Source of the DNA: Pristionchus mayeri
Taxonomy: Eukaryota > Nematoda > Chromadorea > Rhabditida > Neodiplogasteridae
Direction of reading: 5' to 3'
Assembly (NCBI GenBank): GCA_036245805.1
Contig: BTRK01000005.1
Location: 30,423,469 to 30,487,468, forward strand
DNA: 64,000 bases
Shown here: piece by piece, positions 11,701 through 23,165 of the stretch
Layout: the number at the start of each line of letters is the position of its first letter
Numbering within the stretch: the first letter of the stretch is position 1
Notes under the pieces: generated by a model
The model's database searches: none
Seen by the model: only the letters and a program-made list of their open reading frames with translations
What the model was told of the DNA's origin: nothing
Position numbers and translations under genes: made by a program

Positions 11701-13309
11701 TTGTCGATTTCTTCAAATTTAAGTCCAACATTTTTGTTCGACATCCTTGATTTTATCGTTTTGGACCGAAAATATGACTTTCCTAAAGTTGTGAAAACAA
11801 TCGAATTTTGCAATTTTCATACTCATATCGAAACATACTTTACGCTATACGCATTGACATTGCTCATATGATTGAAAAGACAGAGTTGTATGAGCTCAAA
11901 TTTCGGTAAAATCGATTTGTGAAAATCGACTTTTTCAGAATGATCTACACTTCAATTTTCAGGACATAATTATTAACTAATATTCTTACCGGTTTATTTT
12001 ACGCCAAATGAGAACGTTTAACAGGTCTTTTGGACGATACAATCGTGATTTCGCAGAATTCCGAGATGGTCGGGCATGTTCGGACCTCGATATGAGGAAA
12101 ACGGAAACGTCGATTTCTTTTCATTTTGATTCAGCCGATGTAGAATTCATCGGGCTACATTATAGACATAGTGAGATATTCCCCCCCCCCCCCATATTGG
12201 AAATTTAGCCCGGAAAAACTGAAAATTTCGGACGCGAAATCAAGTTTCCAACCAACACCGATTCGATTGGGGTGGTTAATTTTTGGTTATTTGTCATCCG
12301 TAATATAACGCAAAAGAAATTTTGAGTCCAACTCATCGTGTTTGAAAAATATGTAATTCCGATTTTTCAAGTTTAGCACATTATAATATCTCACTGAAGA
12401 GCGGAATCGAGTAATATGTTGTGTATTATGGGGCCAAGGGGTATCCATGGTTGAAGCATGGTCGCCCAGTTCCCATTCCGGGAGGACGCATGTCCGGGGG
12501 GTGGTCCAGTCTTACCGATCCGGCCTCTTAATAACTCGATTTATGATGAATTTTAAAATACATTTTGACCTATTTCGATGGCCGAGTGGCTAAAGCAATG
12601 AATTAGAAAACCGAATGTTGGTTCGATTCCCGCCAGAGTGAAACGCGTTTACCGTTCCCGGAGAGGTTCAGAAAGTGACGTAGCGCAATCTCCCAATATT
12701 TAGCGTGGCGTAGTTCCTCGCTAGTTTTCGAATTTCGATGATTAGATTAATGAAATGTATTTTTAATTGAGACAAATTAAGGTGTGCATGCGTTCTTCTT
12801 CACATCGTGGGCGCTCTCGTCCATTTTCGGAATGTCAATGACCATTCACTTGATGAGAATTACGAATCTCAAGGATCGGAGCAAAATGGTCAGTTGTTGG
12901 CGCCAATATGGAAAATTTTTGTTAAATTGCTTGCTTCAGTTCCATCGAAGCTTTATTGCCAAGATTTGCGTGCTTATTCTATTCATCTTTTCCTTTACCT
13001 CGATAGGAATCTTCTATCCTCTTTCGCAACGATACTGCCTAGGATGGGGTGAGTCAATGTTCTTTTTTTATTGCAATCTAATAAATATTTTCAGCATATG
13101 CTATCTTCTGTATTTTCGAGTACGCTCTGGTCGGACTGAGCGGAGTCTTCTGGTCCTTAACTATGTACGAATATTCGACTGCCTTCGCAGGCCTTTGTGT
13201 GACCGCAGTTAGACATGAAGATATTACAACTACGCCTAAGAAAGAAGCCCCGAAAATTGTAGAACCCCCTATTATACCCAGTTTCAGGGAAGCCGTGTTA
13301 TGTTGTTAA
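8734..13309 (+). CDS. pgap2: PGAP2 homologue (Frag1/DRAM/Sfk1 family)
   Basis: Seven exons in consistent phase: 8734-8824, 8882-8967, 9046-9183, 9283-9403, 12782-12888, 12940-13048, 13095-13309, giving 288 residues. The family is a Golgi/ER multi-pass membrane protein that acts in lipid remodelling of GPI anchors. Supporting motifs are SWEPQRFIW (family PQRYxW), followed by a hydrophobic helix, SIAGFGVHAFFFTSWALS (the conserved His-containing luminal/TM block), and YAIFCIFEYALVG (family YxIFAxLEY). About five hydrophobic helices are visible. The start is the first ATG in frame, with a short soluble N-terminus. Exon 3 depends on a GTGAAG donor at 8968. The 51 nt intron at 12889-12939 is itself open, so retention would add 17 residues in frame. 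Intron 4 (3.4 kb) hosts a palindromic element and a tRNA-like repeat. Confidence 0.82.
10019..12527. mobile_element. 2.5 kb TTAA-flanked palindromic (foldback) element in PGAP2 intron 4
   Basis: Begins GAGGCCGGATCGGTAAG and ends with the reverse complement. TTAA lies immediately outside both ends (10015-10018 and 12528-12531). The inverted arms cover about 10019-11010 and 11550-12527, with a central ~540 bp that is not inverted. No transposase frame is present, so it is non-autonomous. TTAA at both ends is the hallmark of piggyBac-type insertion; the assignment is inferred from that alone. A poly-C run sits at about 12181-12193. Confidence 0.8.
12573..12645 (+). repeat. tRNA-like sequence (tRNA-derived SINE or pseudo-tRNA)
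   Basis: Contains a box A-like GGCCGAGTGGCTA and a box B-like TTGGTTCGATTCC with spacing typical of a tRNA-Leu/Ser-type gene. The acceptor ends do not pair well, so a working tRNA is unlikely. The following ~100 bases could be the body of a SINE. Confidence 0.45.
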
Positions 13310-13445
13310 TTTTTTTCATAGATATATAGTAAAATTCTTTATTTTCGTCATATGAGCAAAAAAAGTGTCAGAATACACGACAGTGAAAGTACATTGAAAG
13401 ATAAATGATTAAAACACGATTTTCTTTAAGTGCTCTCCGAATTGT

Positions 13446-15392
13446 TTAAGCCGATAGCTCCATAGCCCTCTCATACAAATTTATTTTGAGCTCTTCACAA
13501 AATTCGGTATGCGCCTCGGAATTCTAAAATTATTCTTCAAGAAAATCAAATATGTATGTTTCACCTTAATAGCTTTAATTTCATCCATGTTCTTTATCGC
13601 ATAGATTAGATATCCCTGTAAATATTCAATTATTTTTTAAAAAAAGATCAGAATGTTCACTTGAGCGTTGGAGAGTTTGTATTTCTGAGTGAGCAGAAGC
13701 TTCTTTTCCATCTCCAGTTGCGATTTTTGCACCAAGTAGGTTTCAGCAGCCTCGAGTACGATCTTAATCAAACTAACTCAAGAATTGATATTAATAACGC
13801 ATCGTGTGCAAAAATATTCTTCCTCGGTACTACTTACTCACCTTAACATTGAAACGATCGTCGAGTACAATAACACATTCGACGGAATCATCTAAAATAA
13901 CCTGCTTATGCATGATATGGCAATTCAACATACCAGTAAATTCGTCCAAAGAGGTGTAGATAACATTCAGAAGCTCGATGAAATACTGAAAAAATTCATT
14001 ATTTTTAACAAAAAAAGTTAAGTTTAATTTTTTTTAAAACCAACAATTTACATACATTATGCTTAACACCTGGAAGTGGAATCTCAGTTTTTGGAAGTGG
14101 AATCTCACCTGGAAGTTTTTGGAAGTGGAATCTCACCTGGAATCTCACCATAACACCTGGAAGTGGAATCTCAGTTTTTGGAAGTGGAATCTAACACCTG
14201 GAAGTGGAATCTCAGTTTTTCTCCTCTCCTCGAATTTTCCATAAAACATGGTTTTGAATACGGGCGAGCTCGTTGAGAGAATCTGAATGTTCACTTTTGA
14301 ATATCTAAATGTCCCAGATATTATAGGTGTCAGTACAATGTGATATACTCATCCATGCAATATCCTATTATTGTACTTTTTTCCTATTTCCTCACCGCCT
14401 TCGACACGTGGACCTTCTTCTCTTCAACGACAAGGCAGATGTCGCAGCTCTCATCCGCTTCGGAAAAATCTCTGAGTTGAGTAATGACTCTGAAATTGTA
14501 CTTGAACTCATTCTAACTCTCGGCTCCAATTGTCTCACCCCACTCCCACGGTCTTCGTAATCGTGAGTGTTACTTCAATGATAATCTTATCAGCGTGCAT
14601 GAATCCCTGCAATGGCAACGAATTCGATTATTCATTCTTTCCTTTCTTTAAGTCGTACTACCTCAGTGTCATCCATCACAGTGTCCATCTTTTCAATTGC
14701 GTAATTGCCCATTCCAAGGGGACTTGAGTCGAAGTAGAATGGAGTAGTGAGAACAACCTGCGAAGTATTATAAATACCCACATGTGCACAGAGTGAGTAA
14801 ACGGTGAAATAGACGTACATTTCCTCCCTTTGACTTCGCTTCATCGTTCCTGTTGATGACTCGTATGAAATATCGATTTTCGCATTTCCAGAACTTCTTT
14901 GCCCCGGGGTTTGAGCAGACGAGATAGGCTCCCAAGTAGGGAATGTCGCCTGTTCGAGCACTACATTCTGAGGCGACCAGAAGTTTCCTGGAACCGTAAA
15001 AATCTGTTGTTTCATTTTGGCGTTGTCATGAGTGAATTTCTGACACAAATATTTTAAACCAGAGCTATAAGTTTAGGAGGCAATAAAATTGTAATAACTA
15101 TCCCATCAACCTATTGTGTCTGTTCAAGAACGTATTGAAGGACGAGTGGAAGATCGACCATTTATAATATCAATAACCACTACATGGTGAAGAGTGCACT
15201 AATGACCCGTCAGTTGCTTTTCGATCTCTTTTTGCCTTACCACGATAGTCCTCCGAGTGTGGTTACGGACGAGACTCGATGTGGATCTCCCGCCTGCATT
15301 TCGCTCATCTTGTCGACTTCGAAGCGAATGACGCCGTTGATGGGCATCTTAGATGACGTCATCGAAGGAAGAACACTCATTACGCAGCCCAT
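13446..15392 (-). CDS. MATH-BTB domain protein (bath family)
   Basis: A multi-exon minus-strand gene. The N-terminal MATH domain shows VIRFEVDKMSEMQ and LGGLS in exon 1 (ATG at 15392, with in-frame alternatives at 15380, 15362 and 15347). Later exons carry YLGAYLVCSNPGAKKFW, a GMGNYAIEKM block and GFMHADKIIIEV. The BTB domain follows: CDICLVVEEKKVHVSKA (exon 14396-14489), ILSTSSPVFKTMFYGKFEE (14198-14282), then YFIELLNVIYTS, and a C-terminal helical part ending NLYERAMELSA with TAA at 13446. Such proteins are substrate adaptors for Cullin-3 ubiquitin ligase. The exon(s) between LGGLS and the second MATH block (about 15050-15240) could not be joined with confidence. Spliced phases across 14056-14489 are exact. 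It converges with PGAP2, with 136 bp between stops. Confidence 0.75.
14070..14197 (-). repeat. tandem array acting as an apparent new intron
   Basis: A 128 bp stretch of imperfect repeats of the exon motif ACTGAGATTCCACTTCCAG followed by GTGTTA. On the minus strand it starts with GT (the first CCAG/GTGTTA junction) and ends with AG (the last CCAG/GTGTTA junction). Its removal joins CCA-G to GT-GTT-AAG-CAT-AAT in frame; its retention brings a stop (TGA) within about 60 nt. See the finding on intron birth. Confidence 0.75.
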
Positions 15393-15978
15393 GCAAAAAT
15401 AGTAGGATTAGATATGAGGAATTGATCGGACAACTTGAATTTCATCAAGTATGCGTAATTTATTAGTTACATAGTCCCAGAAGGTGTAGAAATAATGAGT
15501 GCAGATAGACATTTGTGCAAACAAAGTCAATCCCTAGATGGGAATACGATACAATATTCAAAAGGAAAGCGTGGGGTGTAAACTTTTGCTAAGTGTGAAA
15601 ACGCATTTCGGCATTTACGCGGGAAATGCGACCAAACAGAGCAGCACAGTATATTTCGAAATAATCTCAGGAATCTAAGAAGATCCGCCCACAGACGCCG
15701 AGAATGTATTCAAATCGGACTGCTCATATTCGCGCATTCCCTTCGTCGAGAGTTCCTCGTATATTTACTCCTTCTAGTTCTATTGTGTGCAATAATTATA
15801 TTTTCAGCAACCATGAACCACATAATCCACTTCAAGCTTGACTACAATGGGAAGATACATCGGTAAGCTAATCATACAACTTTTTTTCCTTATGTGATCA
15901 ATTATGATCTTATAAGGATGGTATGTGCTCTTCAAATAGATGCACTTCTGCAATGGGGTCCGACAATGATAAAAACCA
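15393..15978. other. short region between divergent genes
   Basis: About 585 bp separate the start of the minus-strand MATH-BTB gene from the first sure exon to the right. An ATG-initiated short exon (15813-15855, MNHIIHFKLDYNGKIHR then a gtaagc donor) may be the first exon of the next gene, but I could not join it in phase. No regulatory motif was recognised. Confidence 0.35.
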
Positions 15979-18041
15979 ATGCATTCAATGGGTTCATCAT
16001 TCATTAATTGGCCCATTGTCAGATTCGCATCAGCTCTCCGTGGCGACTCCCTCTTCCTAGCTGTCACAACGAAGATCGCTTCAATCATCCACGAGAGCTC
16101 CTTCCACCTGTTCTGGAGAGGTGCTTGGACATTACTCATTTCGACTATCTGCATGGTTACAATAATGCCATCATCGCATTCCAGATGCCAACTCCGACGT
16201 CGTTCTGGAGACAGTCGATGGTCTCGATGTAGCGATCGAATATGCAGAATCCACGAGAAAGAGGTGTGCCATCCAATCATTTAATTTGTGTGTCCGGCGA
16301 GGCTTGTAGGTAGGAGAGTTTGAGACCTGAATACAGCGTAATTGTGGCATTTACTCACTCAGTTTCAGCAGTGCTGCCATTCCATGTGTTCACCTCAACG
16401 TTATCGCGACCAACTTCGAGCCTCGTGCATCAGCTGCAGAAATTGTGCAGCAGTTGCGCCAACCTGGATCGCTGGAGTTGTGGCTGAGAGCCGGGATGAT
16501 GGAGGAATGGCTGCAGACTCTGTAGACTCGAGGCCTGTCGGGGCTTCGGCAGATCCTGCTCAACTCCTTACACTCATCAAACAGGTACATTTCCGATCGT
16601 TTCACTCATTAAAGGAGTGCTCCGGGGAACAAATTCTAGGGAGTCCCACCACGAAAATTCTGCGATCGCAATGGGAAACTGTAGCGATTATGCCCCTAGA
16701 ATGAGCTGAAACGTATGTAAAACGTGTGAAGCATAAACGAACCAGGCGCTACCCTGCGCTTTCAATGAACTTTGCGCGTATGTAAATAGGCCCAGAGGCG
16801 TCTGTGAAACTTCGTACAAAGTGATTTCTGATCGGGTGAGTGGCCTCTACGATATCCACACTGTCACTATGGGTGACTGAACATTCCCCGGAGCACCCCT
16901 TTAAACCCATTTTATCTTTCGAGTAATCCTTTCGAAAACAAGAAAAGTCGCTTGCAGCACCTCCGGCGCCTGTTCACCCTTGCTCATAAGGAGCACTGGA
17001 CTGCAGATCTCCTCTCCACAATGCAGCCTCTCTTCCACCCTCAGACACAGCGACCGCAGAAACCCTCCACGATTTGCGCTGCTCAGATTGCTGTCGAATT
17101 AGCAGAACTGGAGAAGAAAGTGCCTGAGGACCTGAAGCAGCTGCTGCAGCAGTTGACCAATGGACCTCTATTCGAAGTAATGAGTCTGGACTGGCTGAAG
17201 AAGGAGTTAGCCGAAAGAACCGTCTACGCTCCGATGATTGTTCAGGTTCGGTTCTGAATATGTAAATCTTAGATTTCATCAGTATTTACCTGAATGAAGA
17301 TAATTCCAGGATTCGAGAACCTCAAATTGGTCTGATGCCGCAGAAAGAGCAGTGAAGCTCTCTGTTCAACTCGCTCTCGTGAGTTTTCATGCACACTATT
17401 TAAATCTTATAATTAATGATTTGAATAAAATCAAATTATTCAAGGACCTCTCCGAGTTCTCGGCGTATGAAGAGGATGAAGAAGGATCGGACGAAGGGTC
17501 GGATGAGGAGACTGAAGAAGACGAAGGAGAGAACGACGTCTGCTGGATGGAAGAGAGAGCCGCATCCATTCTGGAATTAGCCAGAAAGAATGAGGACGAG
17601 GCGAACATCTTCTATCCCTCACCAACTGCTTTTCTGGAGCAGGGAGAGGAAGAGAAGGAGAAAAGAGTTGGAGAGCAGGCAATGCCACTCCATTCTCGCG
17701 TCTTCCGCATGCACATGGTGAGTGCACTTGTTCATCGTCATACCCAAATAATTGTATGCATTTCGGAATGGGATCAATAATCGTTTCAGTATCTTCGCCG
17801 TCTTCAGGAATCGGAAGCAGATCGTGGACTCAAGAAGATTCCTGTCGACCTGCACAATCATCGCTTGTCTCTCTTCAGAATTAATGTATTGAGCCGGAAG
17901 GAAGAACTGGAAGCCTTTAGCGAAGAAAGGGAAATTGCTGGTCTACTGCGTCGCACGATAGATAGTCTCCCGGAAGATCTGCAGAACAAGCTGCAAGAGC
18001 AAAAGCCGGAAGAATTAGCGAGAGTCGTACTGATGGACTGA
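15979..18041 (+). CDS. unrecognised multi-exon protein, possible frameshift in one exon
   Basis: Exons with consistent phase: about 15979-16120, 16185-16263, 16369-16584, 16943-17245, 17310-17378, 17445-17717, 17790-18041. A polyadenylation-type AATAAA lies at about 18067. The first part is hydrophobic-rich (VRFASALRGDSLFLAV). It joins cleanly into SSAAIPCVHLNVIATNFEPRA and ELWLRAGMMEEWL. Within exon 16369-16584 the frame entering from the left hits TAG near 16523, while the frame needed to leave it continues as PAQLLTLIKQ. So there is either a frameshift or a missed exon. The C-terminal half is predicted helical, with LQHLRRLFTLAHKEHW, an Asp/Glu-rich loop (17460-17530) and LLRRTIDSLPEDLQNKL. 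I do not recognise the family. The intron 16585-16942 holds a TTAA-flanked MITE. Confidence 0.55.
16614..16900. mobile_element. 287 bp TTAA-flanked MITE
   Basis: Starts AGGAGTGCTCCGGGGAA and ends in the near-perfect inverted repeat (one mismatch, GCACCCCT). TTAA lies directly outside both ends (16610-16613, 16901-16904). It has the same terminal repeat as the two 3.4 kb elements at 35767-39190 and 56773-60218, so it is a short internally deleted or miniature member of that family, sitting in an intron. Confidence 0.85.
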
Positions 18042-18253
18042 ATTCACGCGAATAATGCGCAGATATGAATAAAGAAAAACATATCAGGATTAATCAAGTG
18101 CAAATGAAATTTTCAGAAAAGTCAGTGCTCAACTGCAACTCTTCTCAGCCTCGTCCATCTTTCTGCTGCTGCATCAATGTATCCTCTTGAGGTGTGTTCA
18201 CAATATATAATACGTAAAATTTTGTTTTGAATTTTATGGAACAATAAATAAGC

Positions 18254-19661
18254 ATGGATTTTCAGCTGAAAGAAGTGGTTGGGCGAGCGATCGAAAAAGG
18301 CTACGAATTGTTGGATAGAAAGGAGGCGATGGAGGATAAGAATCTTAGTCAGGCTACACAAATGGTACGAACTCAACGAAGTGATGTACTTTCCAGGGAT
18401 AATTCCATATTTTCAGCGCCGTCAGAACAATCGCACGTGGGATCACCACGTCAGCCGTGCTCTCTGGCACTTCATGCCCTACAGCAAGGCCAATGCACTC
18501 AAGGAGCACTTGCTGCCTTTTCTTGCTCCGAAAAACGATCCCGCCATTGAAAGAGAGGCCTGGGCTGAACTAATCGAGTCGCACGAGATGTCAAAGGAAA
18601 TGCGGTTCTTTGCAATTCATCCAGAGTCGGTGAAGGCGAAAATCGCATCGAGACTTCGTAGATCAGTGCGTAACTTCACTGCCAAAGAACTGTTGCACAT
18701 GAACGTCAGAGGGGAAGTCGCATCGTGGATTTCGTTCCATTGGGGAGATCAAATGTATAGCGAGTTTATTGCGTTGAAGAAGAGAAATTCGACCAATCAT
18801 GAACTAATTAATAAGGTGAATTTCTCAGTTTCTTTAGGCCATTTAGGAATGTTTTTCGTTCTAAGCGCTCGAAGAATGCAATTGTTATTTGAGAGTACGC
18901 AGATGTTTAACTTGTCTCCATCGTCTCTGGCCGCATATCTGGTCTTAGCAGCAGCGGAGCCTTGTTGTCCGGATAATGTGAGTGCTCTGGGTGTGAAATT
19001 AATGTTAGAGTGAATAGGGTGATTGAATCGATGTACGTTTTCAAACATTGTCTTGTGCCAAAAGCCCACACATTATATATTTTTTCAGATATCAGACGTA
19101 TTGAGAAGCTATAAGGCCCGAAAATCGATAGATGCGAGAGATGAGACTACAGAGACGCTGAAACCAGAAGAAACTATTGACAGAACGGATATCAAGGATG
19201 GAAACATATTGAGCAAACGAGATCTGACGATCTGGGTTGAACGTCATGCTGATGCCATCGTGATGGAGGGATTGAAGAAACTTGCTCCGTCCTTGCACAT
19301 CCGTCAACCAATTCCATACCCGAGCATGTACCTTAGCAATTCTCTCCAATCTCACAATCAGCCGTATAATTCCTACCCTCCTTCTCTCCCAAATCCAATT
19401 GTTTATCAGAGGAACCCCTACATTCATCGGAATCCAATCCAACCCATGTCATACTCCGCTCATCCCGCAGTTATTTCTTCCAACCATTCCAATCCCTCCG
19501 TATATCCTCAGCTTCCTCTTACTCTTCCCGCGACTCCTTTTATTGATTCGAATGGCCACTTTCCCATTTCACAGATGCAGAATCTGCAGTCTTTTCCGAA
19601 TCCTAACATTCCCCATTACCAATTACATCAGCTCCAGCAGCCCCCGGTTCTCATCCCATGA
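18254..19661 (+). CDS. unrecognised 414-residue protein with Pro/Asn/Gln-rich tail
   Basis: Three exons in phase: 18254-18364, 18417-18977, 19089-19661, with TTTCAG acceptors. The start is the first ATG, five codons before LKEVVGRAIEKGYELL. The first half is charged and probably helical (RTWDHHVSRALWHFMPYS, EREAWAELIESHEMSKE, RLRRSVRNFTAKELLHM). The C-terminal third, from about residue 300, is low-complexity, rich in Pro, Asn, Ser, Tyr and Gln (QPYNSYPPSLPNP, HYQLHQLQQPP) and looks disordered. No signal peptide or membrane helix is evident. It begins 213 bp after the preceding gene on the same strand, close enough for a nematode operon, though no trans-splice evidence can be seen. The family is not recognised. 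Confidence 0.6.
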
Positions 19662-20768
19662 ACCCGATGAATAACCCCACCCCTATCGTCCCTTCTACCC
19701 CAACTCATTCAACCATCTCTCTTACATGGAGAATCAGGACGTTAGCAACACACAGTTTTCTTGAGTCTGCTAATAGCGACTACTTGTCGTATTCCAACAT
19801 GAACCAAATGTAAACTGCCGTTGCTATTAGATTCACTGTTGATTTTTTTCTATTTTTATCCATTATTTGTCGTTGGTCACCGCATTTGGATAAATGATAT
19901 AAGCTTATTTCTAAAGATAATATTTATCAAAACAATGGTGTTCTCTTTATTATGTAGTTTTTAATCATTTGAAAGGACCCGTAGCAACTTGCCTTCAGTT
20001 GGATATGTAAGTATTTCAGTTAGATATGTAAGTAACCGTTCGCGATAGATTCATCAACTAAATAATGAGGACCTGGTACAGGCCAAAAACGAAACTCATC
20101 AAAACATTTTTCTATGATAGTTTTCGATGTTGAACAACTTGTGATACTCCACTTTGCGTGAATCTCTCATTGGTCATTGGATTCATCCCTTGCCACTTCC
20201 AGGCAAAATTGTTTCTCCAATTTCCTACACACAAAACGCAATGTCGGAGGAGCATGAAACCTCGTGTACACGAGCAGAATTTCTCGGAGAACCGAAGTGG
20301 GATGGGACCACTCCAATGCCAATGAGAGATTCACGCAAAGTGTTGTTCAGTATCGAAACCTACCCACAGAAAATATTTTTTGTCGAGTATCTTTTTTTGG
20401 TGTATCAAGGGCTTGCCGAGTTTAGCGAGAACGGCCTTATATTATGATTTATTTTAATTGTTCTATTGTAAATATTATGTTGACGCATAATTTTTTTAAC
20501 AATTTCGGATTCAAACCCTCAGCTCATTATCTCTATCCTCCTCCTCTCTTCCCGGTTCAGGACGGTCGATGTCTACCCACACTCTCTCCATTTCAGAGAA
20601 GTCTGGTGGGTATAGTGCACCTTGTGAATCGTACGTCGTTGTTTTCGCAAATATTTTCCATGGTTTCTTTAACTTGTATGATACAAAGCTCGAGAGACTG
20701 TCGGTTAAGAGAGTACCTTGACTTGCACGATTCGAATTTGACATAGAAAGTAGTCCTTTACGAATTAA
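19662..20768. other. gap, no confident gene
   Basis: Probably begins with the 3' UTR of the preceding gene. Two open frames (20154-20447 on plus, 20511-20804 on minus) have no recognisable motif and no supporting splice sites, so neither is called. Confidence 0.4.
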
Positions 20769-21977
20769 AACCCGTTCTATGTAAGACTGCAGACAAGATG
20801 GCACAACTCGGTCAAAATGGTCGTCCGACGCTCAAACTTGGGGAACTTGACCCCTGGGGGCAAAGAACTTTTCAACCGGAAGCGCGACCCAAAATATCGA
20901 TTTTTGATCTACCGAAATCGATTTTTCAAACTTTCGATTTCGGTATCGAGTAATACATCATTCGAAAGAGCATGAAAAGTTATGACAGAAACCCCAAGGA
21001 ATCCAGAATCCATCAACGTTGACGTCAGTTATACCTTATCATTTGAAATTATCACTTCGAAACTATCTGAAGTTTTTCGACCATATCATTTTCATATTTC
21101 ATTTTGGTGACCTCGGATATCAAAATTCGAATTCTACGCATGAAAATGTGTCAGAAAATGCATTTGGGGAAAGATTTGAAGATTTCAACTTTTTCGCCAT
21201 TTTTCAGGCCAAAATTGTCAACAGAAAAATGGAGTTTCAACGTGTTTTTGAAAAATGCACGAGTTTTGTTTTTTCTGACGTATTTTCATGCGTAGAATTC
21301 GAATTTTGATATCCGAGGTCACCAAAATGAAATATGAAAATGATATGGTCGAAAACCTTCAGATAGTTTCGAAGTGATAATTTCAAATGATAAGCTATAA
21401 CTGACGTCAACGTCGATGTATTCTGGTTTCCTCCGAGATTCTTACATAACTTTTCATGCTCTGTCGAATGAGCTACAAGTCGATACCTAAACCTCATGTA
21501 CAAAAAGTTTCGTCTTAGTGTAGGTCACGATTGCGTGGGATTCTGAGTACGATGACCGTGAAAATATGGCGGTTTTAGAGCTTCATTTTATTTAGCGATA
21601 AAAAATACCTACTATATCTCAGAACTGGAGTGCGGAAATGGCATCTTCACGTACTTTCATATTCTGATCTATCAAAAGTGTTGAAAATATTAAGTTTTCG
21701 AGATGTAACTGACGTCAACGTTGATGGATTCTGGATTCCTTGGGGTTTCTGTCATAACTTTTGATGCTCTTTCGAATGATGTATTACTCGATACCGAAAT
21801 CGAAAGTTTAAAAATCGATTTCGGCAGATCAAAAATCGATATTTCGGGTCGCGCTTCCGGTTGAAAAGTTCTTTGCCCCCAGGGGTCACGTTCGCCTAGT
21901 TTGAGCTTCGGACGACCAGTTTGACCGAGTTGTGCCATCCATACCCCTTTTCACTGCAGTCTTACGGAGAATAGGTT
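20769..21977. mobile_element. 1.2 kb TTAA-flanked palindromic element
   Basis: Outer inverted arms at about 20769-21035 and 21705-21977 share GTAAGACTGCAG near the ends and the internal motif CCAGAATCCATCAACGTTGA. A second inverted pair lies inside (about 21040-21145 and 21283-21405). TTAA is at 20765-20768 and 21978-21981. No coding capacity. Fragments of the same family recur at 39550-40080. Confidence 0.75.
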
Positions 21978-21981
21978 TTAA

Positions 21982-22336
21982 GGTCGCTTGACATGTCACT
22001 GGACAAGAAGAGAGTCCACAAAAACGAGCGGGATCATTATCATTTTCCCGCACACTCTATGTCCAGGGACATGTGCAGGCTACCTCAATTAGTGCCTCGA
22101 CAGACATTTGTTTCCGATCGGTCTGAAAACGAGAACAACCTTGACATGACTTTTTCTTCCAAACCAGCCATTCTCAGCAGACAGGACGTTCTCGGCAACG
22201 GTCGTCTCCCTCCTCGTTTTCTGCCTCTCCTCTCTGGTCCTTCAGGCAGCCGCGAAGATACTCGGAGACACCATAGTGGGCTGCCTCGCCCCCATCCTTG
22301 GTGAGAAAGAGATGATCTTTGATTTGACTAATGTTA
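21982..22336 (+). other. exon-like host sequence with a membrane helix
   Basis: After an acceptor-like TTCTCAG near 22180 an open stretch reads FSATVVSLLVFCLSSLV, a clear hydrophobic helix, and ends at a GGTGAGAAAG donor near 22305. It is cut off from any downstream exon by the left edge of the large palindrome at about 22337. It may be the remnant of a gene disrupted by that rearrangement. Function unknown. Confidence 0.35.
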
Positions 22337-23095
22337 TGAATAAAGTTATGGCCATTCAAATTTTCAAATTTGCCGCCCTGAAAATTTTTTCGGCAGATTA
22401 CAATCTGATTTCATTTTCAATCGATTCCGCGTGCACTTTTACCCCTACTGTCAAATTTTTAAGGAAATCGGATGATACGTATAGATCGAAATTTTCAACA
22501 AGGAATTTTCGGTGCTTTTGAGGCCAAAAATGAAAAACTTCAGAATAAGTCGAGTTAAAGTGTTTCTGACGTATTTCGACCCGTAGAAAACGAATTTGCA
22601 CATGTTTTCTCACCAAAACTTGAAAAAAAGTTTGTAGGCTTAAAAATTGATCTTTTTGGCCAAAAAATCTCGACATCGCCATATTCTTTTGAAATTTTCG
22701 ATCTATACGTGTCACCCGATTACCTTAGAAATTTGAAATTAGGGGTAAAAATGCACGCGGAATCGATTGAAAATGAAATCAGATTGTAATCTGCCGAAAA
22801 AATTTTCAGGGCGGCAAATTGGAAAATTTGAATGGCCATAACTTTTTTTCATAGATGAGCTAGCCCCTCAATTCTAACAGGAAAAATGCTTATCTCGTCG
22901 AGATTTTTTAGAATCACTATCTGGATATGGAGTTTGGAAGCTCCAAAAAAAGTTTCAAAAACCGACCGCCCACTTCGGTGCACCACAGAGAATGAGGGGT
23001 CAGAGATACGGCTTCCTAGGGTCAATTTTCGTGATCTAAGTGAAAAAGTACCCCTAGGCACAAATTTTTATTTTTTCGTTGTACGGACCCTGTAG
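22337..23095. mobile_element. truncated copy of a foldback element (left arm)
   Basis: Mirror image of 34319-35077. It has one terminal arm (with GCTTATCTCGTCGAGAT) and the centre of a ~1 kb palindromic element. The other terminal arm is missing because the large palindrome ends inside the element at 22337. Confidence 0.75.
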
Positions 23096-23165
23096 GGAGT
23101 AACTCGATTCGCTCAGAAATCCTCTGGTAAGTTACTTTTTTCACTGCAAATTTATGAATTTCCAG

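Noticed and set aside
12008..12208. Open frame inside the 2.5 kb palindromic element
   Set aside because: Its mirror occurs in the other arm, no motif is present, and it ends in a poly-C run.
12807..13052. 81-residue plus-strand open frame
   Set aside because: It is an alternative frame over PGAP2 exons 5-6.
15804..16280. 158-residue minus-strand open frame
   Set aside because: The plus strand here gives exons that splice in phase into the following ones; the minus frame has no motif.
17396..17727. Ser-rich minus-strand frames opposite the acidic exon
   Set aside because: Low-complexity shadows of the Asp/Glu-rich plus-strand coding sequence.
20154..20447. Possible 97-residue gene
   Set aside because: No splice support, motif or neighbour relation; left uncalled.
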